Source: an uncultured Aquimarina sp.
Lineage (GTDB): Bacteria > Bacteroidota > Bacteroidia > Flavobacteriales > Flavobacteriaceae
Assembly (NCBI GenBank): GCA_947499005.1
Contig: CANMML010000011.1
Location: forward strand, 1 to 64,000
Direction: 5' to 3'
DNA: 64,000 nt
Below the pieces are notes generated by a model, which saw only the letters and a program-made list of their open reading frames with translations, was not told the DNA's origin and ran no database searches. Within the stretch, counting starts at the first letter, position 1. Each line of letters begins with the position of its first letter. Positions 52,393 through 60,576 of the stretch are shown piece by piece. Made by a program: the position numbers and the translations under genes.

Positions 52393-55092
52393 ATGAAAAA
52401 AAACAAAAAGCTAATAATATCATTAAGTGTACTGTTTTACGCATTTTTTGTATCCATCAATCTTCAAGCGCAAGGCACAATAAAAGGAAAGATTTCTGAT
52501 AAATTCGGAAGCTTACCTGGTGCAAATATTTTAATCCTGGAAAGTGGAAATCAAGTGCAATCAGCCTTAGAAGGAGAGTTTTCTTTGGAGCATGATGCTG
52601 GAGAGTTTACGATAAGAGTAGATTATTTATTATATAGAACCTATGAAGAAAAGTTTACTGTAGTTGAAGGAGAAACTACAGAGCTTATGATCTTTTTAGA
52701 GCCAGGTTTCGCAGTAGACCAAGTTTCTTCATTAGGAACAAAAGGGGAAGCGCAAACTTCATTAGAACAAGTATTACCTGTTGATATTATTTCGCATCAG
52801 CAAATAAAAAGTACTTCTTATACCGAATTAGGAGAATTACTACATTACCTATTACCTTCATTTAATTCAAACCAACAGACCATTGCAGACGGTACCGATC
52901 ATATTGATCCTGCCACTATACATGGATTAGGGCCAGATCAATTATTGGTATTGATTAACGGAAAAAGAAGGCATACTTCATCTTTAGTAAATGTCAATGG
53001 TACTGTGGGAAGAGGAGCCGTTGGGACAGATTTTAATGCCATTCCTTTAGCTTCAGTAGATCATATCGAAATTTTAAAAAGTGCTGCTACTTCTCACTAT
53101 GGATCAGATGCCATTGCAGGAGTCGTTAATGTTGTTTTAAAAGATCAAACAGGAATTATAGAATTACAAGGAAGGTCTTCAATTACAGAAAAAGGAGATG
53201 GATTTACAACTTATATTTCGGGTAATGTTGGGTTGGATTTAGGGAAAAAAGGCTTTTTCAATGTGACTACAGAATTTAGAAATAGAGAGGAAATTAATCG
53301 TTCAGGGAGGTATACAGGGCAAATATTTGCTGATGATGATCCAAGAAATACACCAGAAGGAATTGCCGAATTTTTTGAAAATACAGGGCTAAGTGATGGA
53401 CGAGTAATGCGCATTGGAGCAGCAGAAACGCGAAATATTTCATTACAATTTAATTCTGAATTTAATATCGGAAAAGACGCTACAGTATACGCCTTTGGAG
53501 GTAGAAACTATAGAGAAGGAAAAGCAGCTGGATTTTATCGTTTTCCTTTTCAGGAAGATAGAGTAGTGGCGGAAATTCACCCGTATGGATTTTTACCAGA
53601 AATAAATACAGATATACAGGATGATGGATTAAATGTTGGTTTTAGAGGAAAAAAATTAGATTGGAACATCGATTTTAGTCACACTATCGGGATTAATACA
53701 ATAGATTTATCGGTACAGAATTCTAACAATGCTTCTTTAGGAATAAATTCTAAGAAGACATTTAATGTAGGTGGTTTCGAATACCAACAAAATGTAACGA
53801 ATCTTGACTTTTCGAAAAAATATGATTTTTTACAAGGCTTAAATTTAGCTTTCGGAGCTCAATTACGAGTAGAAAATTATCAAATAAAAGCAGGAGAAGA
53901 TGCTTCATTCGAAGATGGTAATCCAAGGGATAATAATGGGGATTTGATAGATGGGGAAGCCATTAGAGCAGTAGGAGCCCAGGTATTTCCAGGGTTTAAA
54001 CCAGATAATGAAAGAAATGATTTTAGAACGAATGGATCTGGTTATTTAGATATTGAGGCTAATGTTACTGATGAACTACTGGTAGCATTATCAATGCGTT
54101 TTGAAAATTATAATGATTTCGATTCACAAAACACATATAGAGGGGCAATGCGTTACAAGTTAAGTGATGCTTTTAGTGTAAGATCGTCTATTTCTACAGG
54201 TTTTAGGGCTCCGTCATTACACCAGCTTTTTTTTAATAATGTCGGAACACAGTTTGATAACAATGGAGATGCATTTCAAGTTGGGACATTCAATAACTTT
54301 AATCAAATAGCAGAATCTCTTGAAATAGGTAGGTTGAAACCCGAGTTATCATTACACAGTAATTTTGGATTTACGGCTAAACTATTTAATAAATTCTCTG
54401 TCTACACAGACTTTTACTACACAAGAATAGATGATAGAATTGTATTATCTAATTTTATCGATAGAAGTGTTATCGAACAGCTCGATAGAGATAACTTAGA
54501 AAGCGCTCAATTTTTCACCAATGCGATAGATACTGAAACTCTAGGTGTTGACTTTCGTTTAGATTTTAATAATAATTTACCTAAAGGAAAACTAAACTCG
54601 TACTTGGCAATAAATTGGTCAAAAACAAAAGTCTTAGAAAATAGAAATCCAGCGATGATTGAAAGGCAGGGAGTTGATATTTTTGGTAGAGGAGAAGTTG
54701 GACGTATAGAGTTTTCTCAACCTCGCTTTAAAGCCAATTTCATGAATATCTATGAATTTAATAAGTTTATAATAACATTAAATAATACTTTTTTCGGTTC
54801 GGTAAGATATATAGATCCCGACCCAACACCAGTATTAAACGAATTTACAGGAAACTTAGAAAGTAAAGATCAAACTTTTAAATCGAAGTTAGTCACGGAT
54901 ATTCAAGCGACATATAGGTTAAATGACTTTGTAAGAGTCTCAATAGGTGCTAATAATGTGTTTAATGTATTTCCAGACAAGCATTCGCATTCTGCCAATA
55001 CGAGTAATGGTAACTTTGTATATAGCAGAAGGGTACAGCAATTTGGTGTAAGAGGTGCTAGCTACTTTGGTAAAATTCTTTTAAATTTATAA
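52393..55092 (+). CDS. TonB-dependent outer-membrane receptor
   Basis: An 899-residue receptor. It has a signal peptide (residues 1-26, ending INLQAQ), a carboxypeptidase-like beta-sandwich (GTIKGKISDKFGSLPGANIL) at about 27-110, a plug domain (LGPDQLLVLINGKRRHTSSL, then ILKSAATSHYGSDAIAGVVN), and a 22-strand-type barrel ending in the aromatic C-terminus FGKILLNL. It takes up an unknown ligand with energy from TonB-ExbBD. No SusD partner is nearby, so it is not part of a classical polysaccharide locus. The histidine kinase follows after 14 bases. Confidence 0.93.
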   Translation: MKKNKKLIISLSVLFYAFFVSINLQAQGTIKGKISDKFGSLPGANILILESGNQVQSALEGEFSLEHDAGEFTIRVDYLLYRTYEEKFTVVEGETTELMIFLEPGFAVDQVSSLGTKGEAQTSLEQVLPVDIISHQQIKSTSYTELGELLHYLLPSFNSNQQTIADGTDHIDPATIHGLGPDQLLVLINGKRRHTSSLVNVNGTVGRGAVGTDFNAIPLASVDHIEILKSAATSHYGSDAIAGVVNVVLKDQTGIIELQGRSSITEKGDGFTTYISGNVGLDLGKKGFFNVTTEFRNREEINRSGRYTGQIFADDDPRNTPEGIAEFFENTGLSDGRVMRIGAAETRNISLQFNSEFNIGKDATVYAFGGRNYREGKAAGFYRFPFQEDRVVAEIHPYGFLPEINTDIQDDGLNVGFRGKKLDWNIDFSHTIGINTIDLSVQNSNNASLGINSKKTFNVGGFEYQQNVTNLDFSKKYDFLQGLNLAFGAQLRVENYQIKAGEDASFEDGNPRDNNGDLIDGEAIRAVGAQVFPGFKPDNERNDFRTNGSGYLDIEANVTDELLVALSMRFENYNDFDSQNTYRGAMRYKLSDAFSVRSSISTGFRAPSLHQLFFNNVGTQFDNNGDAFQVGTFNNFNQIAESLEIGRLKPELSLHSNFGFTAKLFNKFSVYTDFYYTRIDDRIVLSNFIDRSVIEQLDRDNLESAQFFTNAIDTETLGVDFRLDFNNNLPKGKLNSYLAINWSKTKVLENRNPAMIERQGVDIFGRGEVGRIEFSQPRFKANFMNIYEFNKFIITLNNTFFGSVRYIDPDPTPVLNEFTGNLESKDQTFKSKLVTDIQATYRLNDFVRVSIGANNVFNVFPDKHSHSANTSNGNFVYSRRVQQFGVRGASYFGKILLNL

Positions 55093-55106
55093 CCAAAACC
55101 CAAAAT

Positions 55107-56894
55107 TTGTACAAACAGCTACTCACTTTTTTCATAACACTTTTTTGCGTTCCCTCTATTTTCGCTCAATCTAAAGAACAAAAGATTGCAGCTTATAAAA
55201 GAGCAAATCTTATTTTTAGCATAGCTGAGCAAGTATCGGGGTTCGAGTCTTCAAAAAGAACATTTAGTATTGGGGTGATATCCGAGCCATCAGTACGAAA
55301 GGCGTTAGAAAAGATCGCCATAAAAAAACCGATCAAAGCACGTAAGGTCATTGTAGAAGAGTTAACGCTAATTAGTGATGCTTATTTGTATGACGTAGTA
55401 TATTTAAATAAGAATTCGTTTTCATCTAATTTGCCTAGATTTATCAATAGTGTCAATTACAAGCCTACACTCGTTATATCGGAAGGGTATCCTTTTAATG
55501 AAACAATGATAGGGTTAACTCCCTATGAGAAGACTTATATTATTAGTTTAAATATTGATAAACTAAAGGGATATAAATTTTCACCTTCAAGTCATTTATT
55601 AGAAACCAGTATAAAATCTTCACAGAAACTTAGAGATAAATTACAATTACAACAGTTAGTAAGGGATAAACAAAAGGAGATTTTAGAAACTCAAAAACAA
55701 GATCTTAAAAATCAAAAGAAGAGCCTTGAAGAGGTTATTCAAAAGAAAGACAAAATCCTTAATAAGAATGCTAAAAGCTTAAAAACACTTCAAAGAGAAG
55801 CGCTTACCAAGTCTCAGCAATATGAACAAAAACTGTTAGATATTCAGATCCTTGAAGATGATCTAAAGAATCAAACCACTTTATTTAAAAGAAATAAAGA
55901 AGAACTTGATGAAAATCGGAAAGAAATAGAAATTCAGTCAAAATTCCTTAAGAATCAAAAGGAAATGATTGACGCTCAAAAGAAAATTCTAAACGATCAA
56001 CAAGTACAGTTAATTAACCAGCGTAATATAAATCTGTTACTTACAGGGCTTGTAATCTTGTCAATCTTTGTAATTGCTTATATCATATACATCAATAATA
56101 GCAGAAGAAAATTAGTAAGACGTTTAAAAGAAAAGAATATTCAGATTGCTCGAGATTCTAGAACATTGAAACGACAAAATAAAGAATTTGAGTCATTTGC
56201 TTACATTGCAAGTCATGATTTACAAGAGCCTTTGCATACGATTACGAGCTTTTCAGATTTTATGTACGAGGACTATTATGACAAGTTAGATGACGATGCT
56301 AAAGAAAATTTAATTTACATAAAAGAAGGATGTCAACGTATGAGTGCTTTAATTAATTCTTTACTAGATTATTCTAGAATTGGAAATAAAAGAAAGCTTC
56401 ATCAAATAAGTCCAGCCAGTTTAGTCAATAACGTTATTAGAGATTTTAGCGCTAAAATTTCGGAAACAGATACGAAAATTATTACAGGAACCTTACCAAC
56501 ACACATCTATGGTTATCCAACAGAATTGCGTATGCTGTTTCAGAATTTAATTTCCAACGCGATTAAATTCAAAAAACCAGATGTATCCCCCAAGATTTAT
56601 ATAGAAGGATTTAGAAAAGAGGCCAATGATACTTTTATGGAAGTTTGGCAATTTATAGTAAAAGATAATGGGATTGGGATAGCCAAAGAACATCAACATA
56701 AAGTATTTGAAATTTTCCAGCGTCTTCATACTCGAGAAGAATATGAAGGAACAGGAATTGGATTAGCTCACTGTAAAAAGATTGTTGACTTGCACCATGG
56801 TGATATCTGGGTTGAATCTAAGTTAGGCGAGGGGACAACCTTCAATTTTACAGTTCAATTTAACCTAGAGGAATACGATGAGATTATCAATTAA
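55107..56894 (+). CDS. Sensor histidine kinase with YfiR-like sensor region
   Basis: This 595-residue kinase starts at TTG 55107, which yields a good signal peptide (YKQLLTFFITLFCVPSIFAQ). Residues 22-170 resemble the periplasmic YfiR/DUF4154 domain (FSIGVISEPSVRKALEKIAI). A long coiled coil (about 180-305) precedes one membrane helix (about 310-332). The HisKA motif ASHDLQEPLHTI places the phospho-His near 370, and HATPase motifs are FQNLISNAIKF, DNGIGIAKEH and GTGIGLAHCKKIVDLHHG. There is no fused receiver and no adjacent regulator. The 14-base gap suggests cotranscription with the TonB receptor, which might supply the sensed signal. Confidence 0.88.
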   Translation: MYKQLLTFFITLFCVPSIFAQSKEQKIAAYKRANLIFSIAEQVSGFESSKRTFSIGVISEPSVRKALEKIAIKKPIKARKVIVEELTLISDAYLYDVVYLNKNSFSSNLPRFINSVNYKPTLVISEGYPFNETMIGLTPYEKTYIISLNIDKLKGYKFSPSSHLLETSIKSSQKLRDKLQLQQLVRDKQKEILETQKQDLKNQKKSLEEVIQKKDKILNKNAKSLKTLQREALTKSQQYEQKLLDIQILEDDLKNQTTLFKRNKEELDENRKEIEIQSKFLKNQKEMIDAQKKILNDQQVQLINQRNINLLLTGLVILSIFVIAYIIYINNSRRKLVRRLKEKNIQIARDSRTLKRQNKEFESFAYIASHDLQEPLHTITSFSDFMYEDYYDKLDDDAKENLIYIKEGCQRMSALINSLLDYSRIGNKRKLHQISPASLVNNVIRDFSAKISETDTKIITGTLPTHIYGYPTELRMLFQNLISNAIKFKKPDVSPKIYIEGFRKEANDTFMEVWQFIVKDNGIGIAKEHQHKVFEIFQRLHTREEYEGTGIGLAHCKKIVDLHHGDIWVESKLGEGTTFNFTVQFNLEEYDEIIN

Positions 56895-57574
56895 TCTATA
56901 ATTGAAGCTTTCATATAGACATCATTTACGGGCCATTCGCTTTTATCAACTTCAACCAAGTTAATTTTTTCGGCCACATCCATTCCTTTGATTACCCGAC
57001 CTATGATCGTATGTTCGCCATTTAAGTGGTGTGCCCCTTTTGGATCTACAACAATATAAAACTCCCAAGGACTAGATTTTTTCTCGGGATTTGCTTTCCA
57101 TAACCGCGCCATAGCAACAGCACCATAATTATGTTTTAACTTATCATTAAACTCTGCGGGAATTTGAAAATCTCCAATTTTTCTTTTTAACCTACTCATT
57201 TCCCAGCCATCACTATTTCCTCCTTGTATCACAAATCCTTTGGCTACACGATAAAAACTAGTCGTATTTAGAAATCCACGTTTTACAATATGAATAAAAT
57301 TTGCTCGATGAAGGGGTGTTTCTTCATACAGTTCGATTTCGATATTTCCAAAATCCGTCTCTATCAGCACTTTATTTTCTAAATGCTCTTTTCCATAATT
57401 GGTAAGGAAGTCTACAGCATTTTTGTGATTTATTCTTACAGGGTGCACTGCAGCTGGTTTTTCTTTAACAATAGCTTTTGAATCCAGAGTAGTATCTATT
57501 GGTTGAGTTTTTTTATCTTGACAACTTGAAAGAAATATTAATAGTAAGCTAGTTAAAGCCGATCGAAAAAACAT
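56891..57574 (-). CDS. Cyclophilin-type peptidyl-prolyl isomerase, lipoprotein
   Basis: A cyclophilin with a lipoprotein signal. Using the ATG at 57574 gives 227 residues, a start MFFRSALTSLLLIFLSSC and a lipobox Cys at residue 18; longer starts at 57592 or 57655 are possible but add a poor N-terminus. The domain has VLIETDFGNIEIELYEETPL, FYRVAKGFVIQGGN (catalytic Arg) and FGVA-like GAVAMAR. It probably folds proteins in the periplasm. Its start is two bases from that of the divergent NUDIX gene. It converges with the kinase gene, overlapping by four bases. Confidence 0.87.
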   Translation of the reverse strand: MFFRSALTSLLLIFLSSCQDKKTQPIDTTLDSKAIVKEKPAAVHPVRINHKNAVDFLTNYGKEHLENKVLIETDFGNIEIELYEETPLHRANFIHIVKRGFLNTTSFYRVAKGFVIQGGNSDGWEMSRLKRKIGDFQIPAEFNDKLKHNYGAVAMARLWKANPEKKSSPWEFYIVVDPKGAHHLNGEHTIIGRVIKGMDVAEKINLVEVDKSEWPVNDVYMKASIID

Positions 57575-57576
57575 AT

Positions 57577-58206
57577 ATGCAGTTTGAAACATTTTTAAAA
57601 AGTATTTCAAAAATAGAAAAAATTGAGTTGACAAAAACGGAAGCACAATATCCAATGGCTCCAGGATTTAGAGGGACTTTTCCTGTAGATTTTAAAAAAC
57701 CAACAACTCGAAATGCGGCCGTAATGCCTATCATATACCCAAAAAATGGAATAGCTCATATGGTATTTATACAAAGACCTGTTTATAAAGGCGCACATTC
57801 TGGGCAGATAGCTTTTGCTGGAGGTAAGGAGGAAAAAGAAGATGTTACTTTTTTAGATACTGCTTTTAGGGAAGTAGAAGAAGAAATCGGTATAAAACGC
57901 TCTCAACTTATCTTTTTAAAAGAATTGCATAGTTTGTATGTTCCTCCATCAGATTTTAGGGTATATCCTTTTTTATCTTTTTCAAAAGAAGAATTAAATT
58001 TTACAAAACAAGAGGAAGAGGTTGCTCGTATATTAGAAATTCCAGTAACACTTTTATTAAAAGAAAGTAGTAAGTCTACCAAGGAAATAGCATTAGAACA
58101 GAAAATAGCTAACGTACCTGCTTATAAATTTGAATCGCAAGAAATTTGGGGAGCAACTGCCATGATTTTACACGAAGTTGAATTACTATTACGATATAGT
58201 CTCTAG
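57577..58206 (+). CDS. NUDIX hydrolase, CoA pyrophosphatase-like
   Basis: A 209-residue protein with the NUDIX box GGKEEKEDVTFLDTAFREVE and following EEIGI (about residues 84-106), preceded by the CoA-type signature GAHSGQIAFAGG. Members of this subfamily cleave CoA or acyl-CoA diphosphate bonds, as does NudL/YeaB. The start shares the two-base divergent junction with the cyclophilin gene. The acyltransferase follows after 49 bases. Confidence 0.88.
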   Translation: MQFETFLKSISKIEKIELTKTEAQYPMAPGFRGTFPVDFKKPTTRNAAVMPIIYPKNGIAHMVFIQRPVYKGAHSGQIAFAGGKEEKEDVTFLDTAFREVEEEIGIKRSQLIFLKELHSLYVPPSDFRVYPFLSFSKEELNFTKQEEEVARILEIPVTLLLKESSKSTKEIALEQKIANVPAYKFESQEIWGATAMILHEVELLLRYSL

Positions 58207-58216
58207 GTTTAATGTT

Positions 58217-58224
58217 TATATTTG
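58217..58224 (+). promoter_or_regulatory. Candidate -7 box for the acyltransferase gene
   Basis: TATATTTG exactly fits TAnnTTTG and lies 31 bases before the ATG at 58256. No TTTG -33 box at good spacing was seen. Confidence 0.4.
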
Positions 58225-58255
58225 TACCAATAATACTAAACTGATTTTAATATAA

Positions 58256-59059
58256 ATGGGGTTATTAAAAAAAAATCCATTTGGACAATATATATTTTTA
58301 AAGAAATGGTTGATTCGTATACTTGGACCACTAACCCATCGTAGGTACCGAGGATTCAATGAATTAGTTATCGAAGGAAGTGAAGTAATTACAAGCTTAC
58401 CTGATAGAAATGTATTGTTTGTTTCGAACCACCAAACCTATTTTGCAGATGTGGTGGCAATGTATCATGTATTTAACGCTAGTTTAAGCGGTCGTGTAGA
58501 TTCTATAAAAAATGTAGGGTATCTGTGGCAACCTAAAATGAACTTTTATTATGTTGCTGCTAAAGAAACAATGCGAGACGGTTTATTAGCTAGAATTTTA
58601 GCCTATGCAGGTGCTATTACTGTAGAGCGTACTTGGAGGTCAAAAGGGCAGGATATTAATCGACAAGTGAAAATGAGTGATATTAGTAATATTGCTACAG
58701 CTTTAGATGATGGTTGGGTAATTACATTTCCACAAGGAACTACCAAACCTTTTAAACCGATTAGAAAAGGGACTGCTCATATTATAAAGCATTACAAACC
58801 GATTGTAGTACCCGTAGTAATTGATGGATTTAGACGTTCATTCGATAAAAAAGGACTTCGTATAAAAAAGAAAGGAATTCTTCAATCTTTTATTATAAAA
58901 GAACCGTTGGATATTGACTATGAAAATGATAGTATAGATTCTATAGTAGAGAAGTTAGAGTATGCTATCGAACAACATCCATCATTTTTAAAAGTAATTC
59001 CACAGGAAGAACTAGATGCAGAAGAAGCATTAAATAAAAAGAGGGAGTGGGAATACTAA
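58256..59059 (+). CDS. 1-acyl-sn-glycerol-3-phosphate acyltransferase-like protein
   Basis: A 267-residue membrane-associated acyltransferase of the PlsC family. The catalytic motif is NHQTYFADV (H-x4-D) near residues 61-69. The substrate-binding motif is TFPQGTTKPFKPIRKG near 161-176, where FPQGT replaces the usual FPEGT; Gln for Glu is unusual and worth noting. It transfers acyl chains, probably in phospholipid or ornithine/other lipid synthesis. A good terminator follows. Confidence 0.85.
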   Translation: MGLLKKNPFGQYIFLKKWLIRILGPLTHRRYRGFNELVIEGSEVITSLPDRNVLFVSNHQTYFADVVAMYHVFNASLSGRVDSIKNVGYLWQPKMNFYYVAAKETMRDGLLARILAYAGAITVERTWRSKGQDINRQVKMSDISNIATALDDGWVITFPQGTTKPFKPIRKGTAHIIKHYKPIVVPVVIDGFRRSFDKKGLRIKKKGILQSFIIKEPLDIDYENDSIDSIVEKLEYAIEQHPSFLKVIPQEELDAEEALNKKREWEY

Positions 59060-59125
59060 ATATTCAAAACGCTCTAATGATTATTTATTGGTCAATAGAT
59101 CATCGTTACTCTAATTTAAAATATA

Positions 59126-59162
59126 AAAGCCACTTCTATTAGTTTAGGAGTGGCTTTGTTTT
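59126..59162 (+). terminator. Rho-independent terminator of the acyltransferase gene
   Basis: Arms AAAGCCACT (59126-59134) and AGTGGCTTT (59149-59157) form a nine-base stem followed by a T-rich stretch. Confidence 0.75.
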
Positions 59163-59235
59163 ATCTGCTGGGTAGCAACTAGTCAAAGATGTAGCGATAG
59201 CAGCTATGCTTTTATAGCCCAGCGAGGGTTTCTAG

Positions 59236-59417
59236 AATGCTAATATTCTTATAGTATCCATTGACACTTTCTTCTTGGTAAAGTAACTACTAGAGTTGAT
59301 AAATTTTTATCAAATACAGTCCTTGAAGGACAGCAAATGGATGAAGGAGACAAAGTACATATTCTATATACACTTGATGCACTAATCAAAAATGTAAAAC
59401 TTAAATATATAGTATAA
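59236..59417 (+). pseudogene. C-terminal remnant of an XRE-type transcriptional regulator
   Basis: From 59236 the frame reads NANILIVSIDTF, then shifts by one base near 59270 and continues FLLGKVTTRVDKFLSNTVLE, GQQMDEGDKVHILYTLDALI and KNVKLKYIV to a TAA at 59415. The pattern V-S-x-D-xx-LLGK, QQMDEEDK and LDALIKN-K is that of the C-terminal part of small helix-turn-helix regulators in Bacteroidota. The DNA-binding half is missing. It points to past insertion, deletion or rearrangement next to the RHS locus. Confidence 0.5.
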
Positions 59418-59448
59418 AAAAACACTTCTAACAACATTGCTAGAAGTG
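59416..59448 (-). terminator. Minus-strand rho-independent terminator
   Basis: Arms CACTTCTA (59423-59430) and TAGAAGTG (59441-59448) form a perfect eight-base stem. Read on the minus strand the stem is followed directly by TTTTTTT (59422-59416), an almost ideal intrinsic terminator. It implies transcription arriving from the right, through the region of the small frame at 59510-59581. Confidence 0.72.
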
Positions 59449-59509
59449 GCTATACTTTCTTTTAGTGAAGCAAATGCAAAGTCAGGAGACATTTGCAAAG
59501 CTTTTATTT

Positions 59510-59581
59510 TTAGTTACTCTTTGCGGAGCTGGTCATGTTTCGTTTAAAGTTTTTCTCAATAATATTAAAAATACTTTCCAT
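59510..59581 (-). CDS. Possible 23-residue peptide gene between two terminators
   Basis: A minus-strand ATG at 59581 opens a frame MESIFNIIEKNFKRNMTSSA plus KSN, ending in TAA at 59510. The peptide is basic and amphipathic in the first half. It sits between a terminator-like stem at 59656-59690 and the minus-strand terminator at 59416-59448, so a short transcript could contain it. No family is recognised, and a non-coding RNA is an equal alternative. Confidence 0.25.
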   Translation of the reverse strand: MESIFNIIEKNFKRNMTSSAKSN

Positions 59582-59655
59582 TTTAAGTTTTTAAATTAAG
59601 GATAGACATTGCTCTTATTGATATATTATGATCTTATACTATAAACTTAACCTAT

Positions 59656-59690
59656 AAAAGAGCTGTATTTATTTTAGTACAGCTCTTTTT
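59656..59690. terminator. Bidirectional terminator after the immunity gene
   Basis: AAAAGAGCTGTA (59656-59667) and TACAGCTCTTTT (59678-59689) are complementary over 12 bases, with a ten-base loop and T-runs on both strands. On the minus strand it lies about 75 bases past the stop of the 269-residue gene, so it most likely ends the RHS-immunity transcript. Confidence 0.75.
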
Positions 59691-59763
59691 ATCAATTTAT
59701 TTGATAATTTTTTTTGGATCACGAGTGAGACACTCGATTCAGCAGGATTATATAAGGAGGGTA

Positions 59764-60573
59764 TTATGATGAGCTAATTCCACCTAAACGCTTATTTAAA
59801 ATTTCTTTTGCTTTGTCAATGTTAGTGGCGGGGTTATACAGCATGATCTCATCTTTCAAATATTCTTCAGTATGTATTTGAGGATAAAAACTTATGTCTG
59901 TTTTCTTTACGTTAACATCAATTCTAAAAATTATCTCTTTTTGCTTATTTTTTATTTCTACTACATTGTTGTCAAGCCATTTAAAATTTGAAGTTAGTTC
60001 TTTCACTTCATCAGTATTCATATAATTAATTTTAAAAAAATCAATTTTAGTAACTTTATTTGACTCAATCTCTTTTAAATTAAGTAGTAACGTAGAAAAA
60101 TTGATGTTTTCTTCAACACTTATTTGAACAGTTTTTTTTCTATTAGGAGATTTTTTCTCTCTGCTCAATAGGTATTCATTAGAAAAACCGGCTTCTAAAG
60201 TTTTTTCATAAGCTTTAATAAATAGTTCTATATTTTGATTATACTCTTTAGTTAAGTATTCCTCAATAATTTTAAGTAATTGATCTAATAGAAATTTTAA
60301 TTCATCAGTAGAGTTTTTAAATAGATCCCAAGGGAATAATTTATAAACTGCATAAACATTAGTGAAAGGAGTACTTGGGATAACGTGCTCTTTGTTAGAA
60401 TTATCAACTAATACTATGGCAAGCTTATCTATTTTAGGTATCTCTATGGGATCTAAAAACCTATTATATAGTCTCAAAACATATAAGACTTTTTTACTAT
60501 ACTTCTGTAAATCAGTTTCGTTAATATTTTTATTATTAACATCGATTGACATGGATACAAAAAACTTTTTCAT
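59764..60573 (-). CDS. Probable immunity protein for the RHS toxin
   Basis: A 269-residue cytosolic protein, acidic/lysine-rich and helical, with no recognised family. It begins MKKFFVSMSIDV and contains a leucine-rich helical stretch (ELKFLLDQLLKIIEEYL) near residue 95. It starts three bases after the stop of the RHS gene on the same strand, the usual place for an immunity gene that neutralises the toxin domain at the RHS C-terminus. It is more AT-rich than the housekeeping genes by eye, as is common for recently exchanged toxin-immunity tails. Function is inferred from position. Confidence 0.6.
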   Translation of the reverse strand: MKKFFVSMSIDVNNKNINETDLQKYSKKVLYVLRLYNRFLDPIEIPKIDKLAIVLVDNSNKEHVIPSTPFTNVYAVYKLFPWDLFKNSTDELKFLLDQLLKIIEEYLTKEYNQNIELFIKAYEKTLEAGFSNEYLLSREKKSPNRKKTVQISVEENINFSTLLLNLKEIESNKVTKIDFFKINYMNTDEVKELTSNFKWLDNNVVEIKNKQKEIIFRIDVNVKKTDISFYPQIHTEEYLKDEIMLYNPATNIDKAKEILNKRLGGISSS

Positions 60574-60576
60574 TTT

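Larger units (their letters stand above)
59163..59763. other. Mostly non-coding accessory gap with gene remnant and terminators
   Basis: About 600 bases between the acyltransferase terminator and the probable immunity gene. It contains a frameshifted regulator fragment, two terminator-like stems on the minus strand and a possible 23-codon minus-strand gene, each listed separately. No intact gene of normal size is present. Confidence 0.7.
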
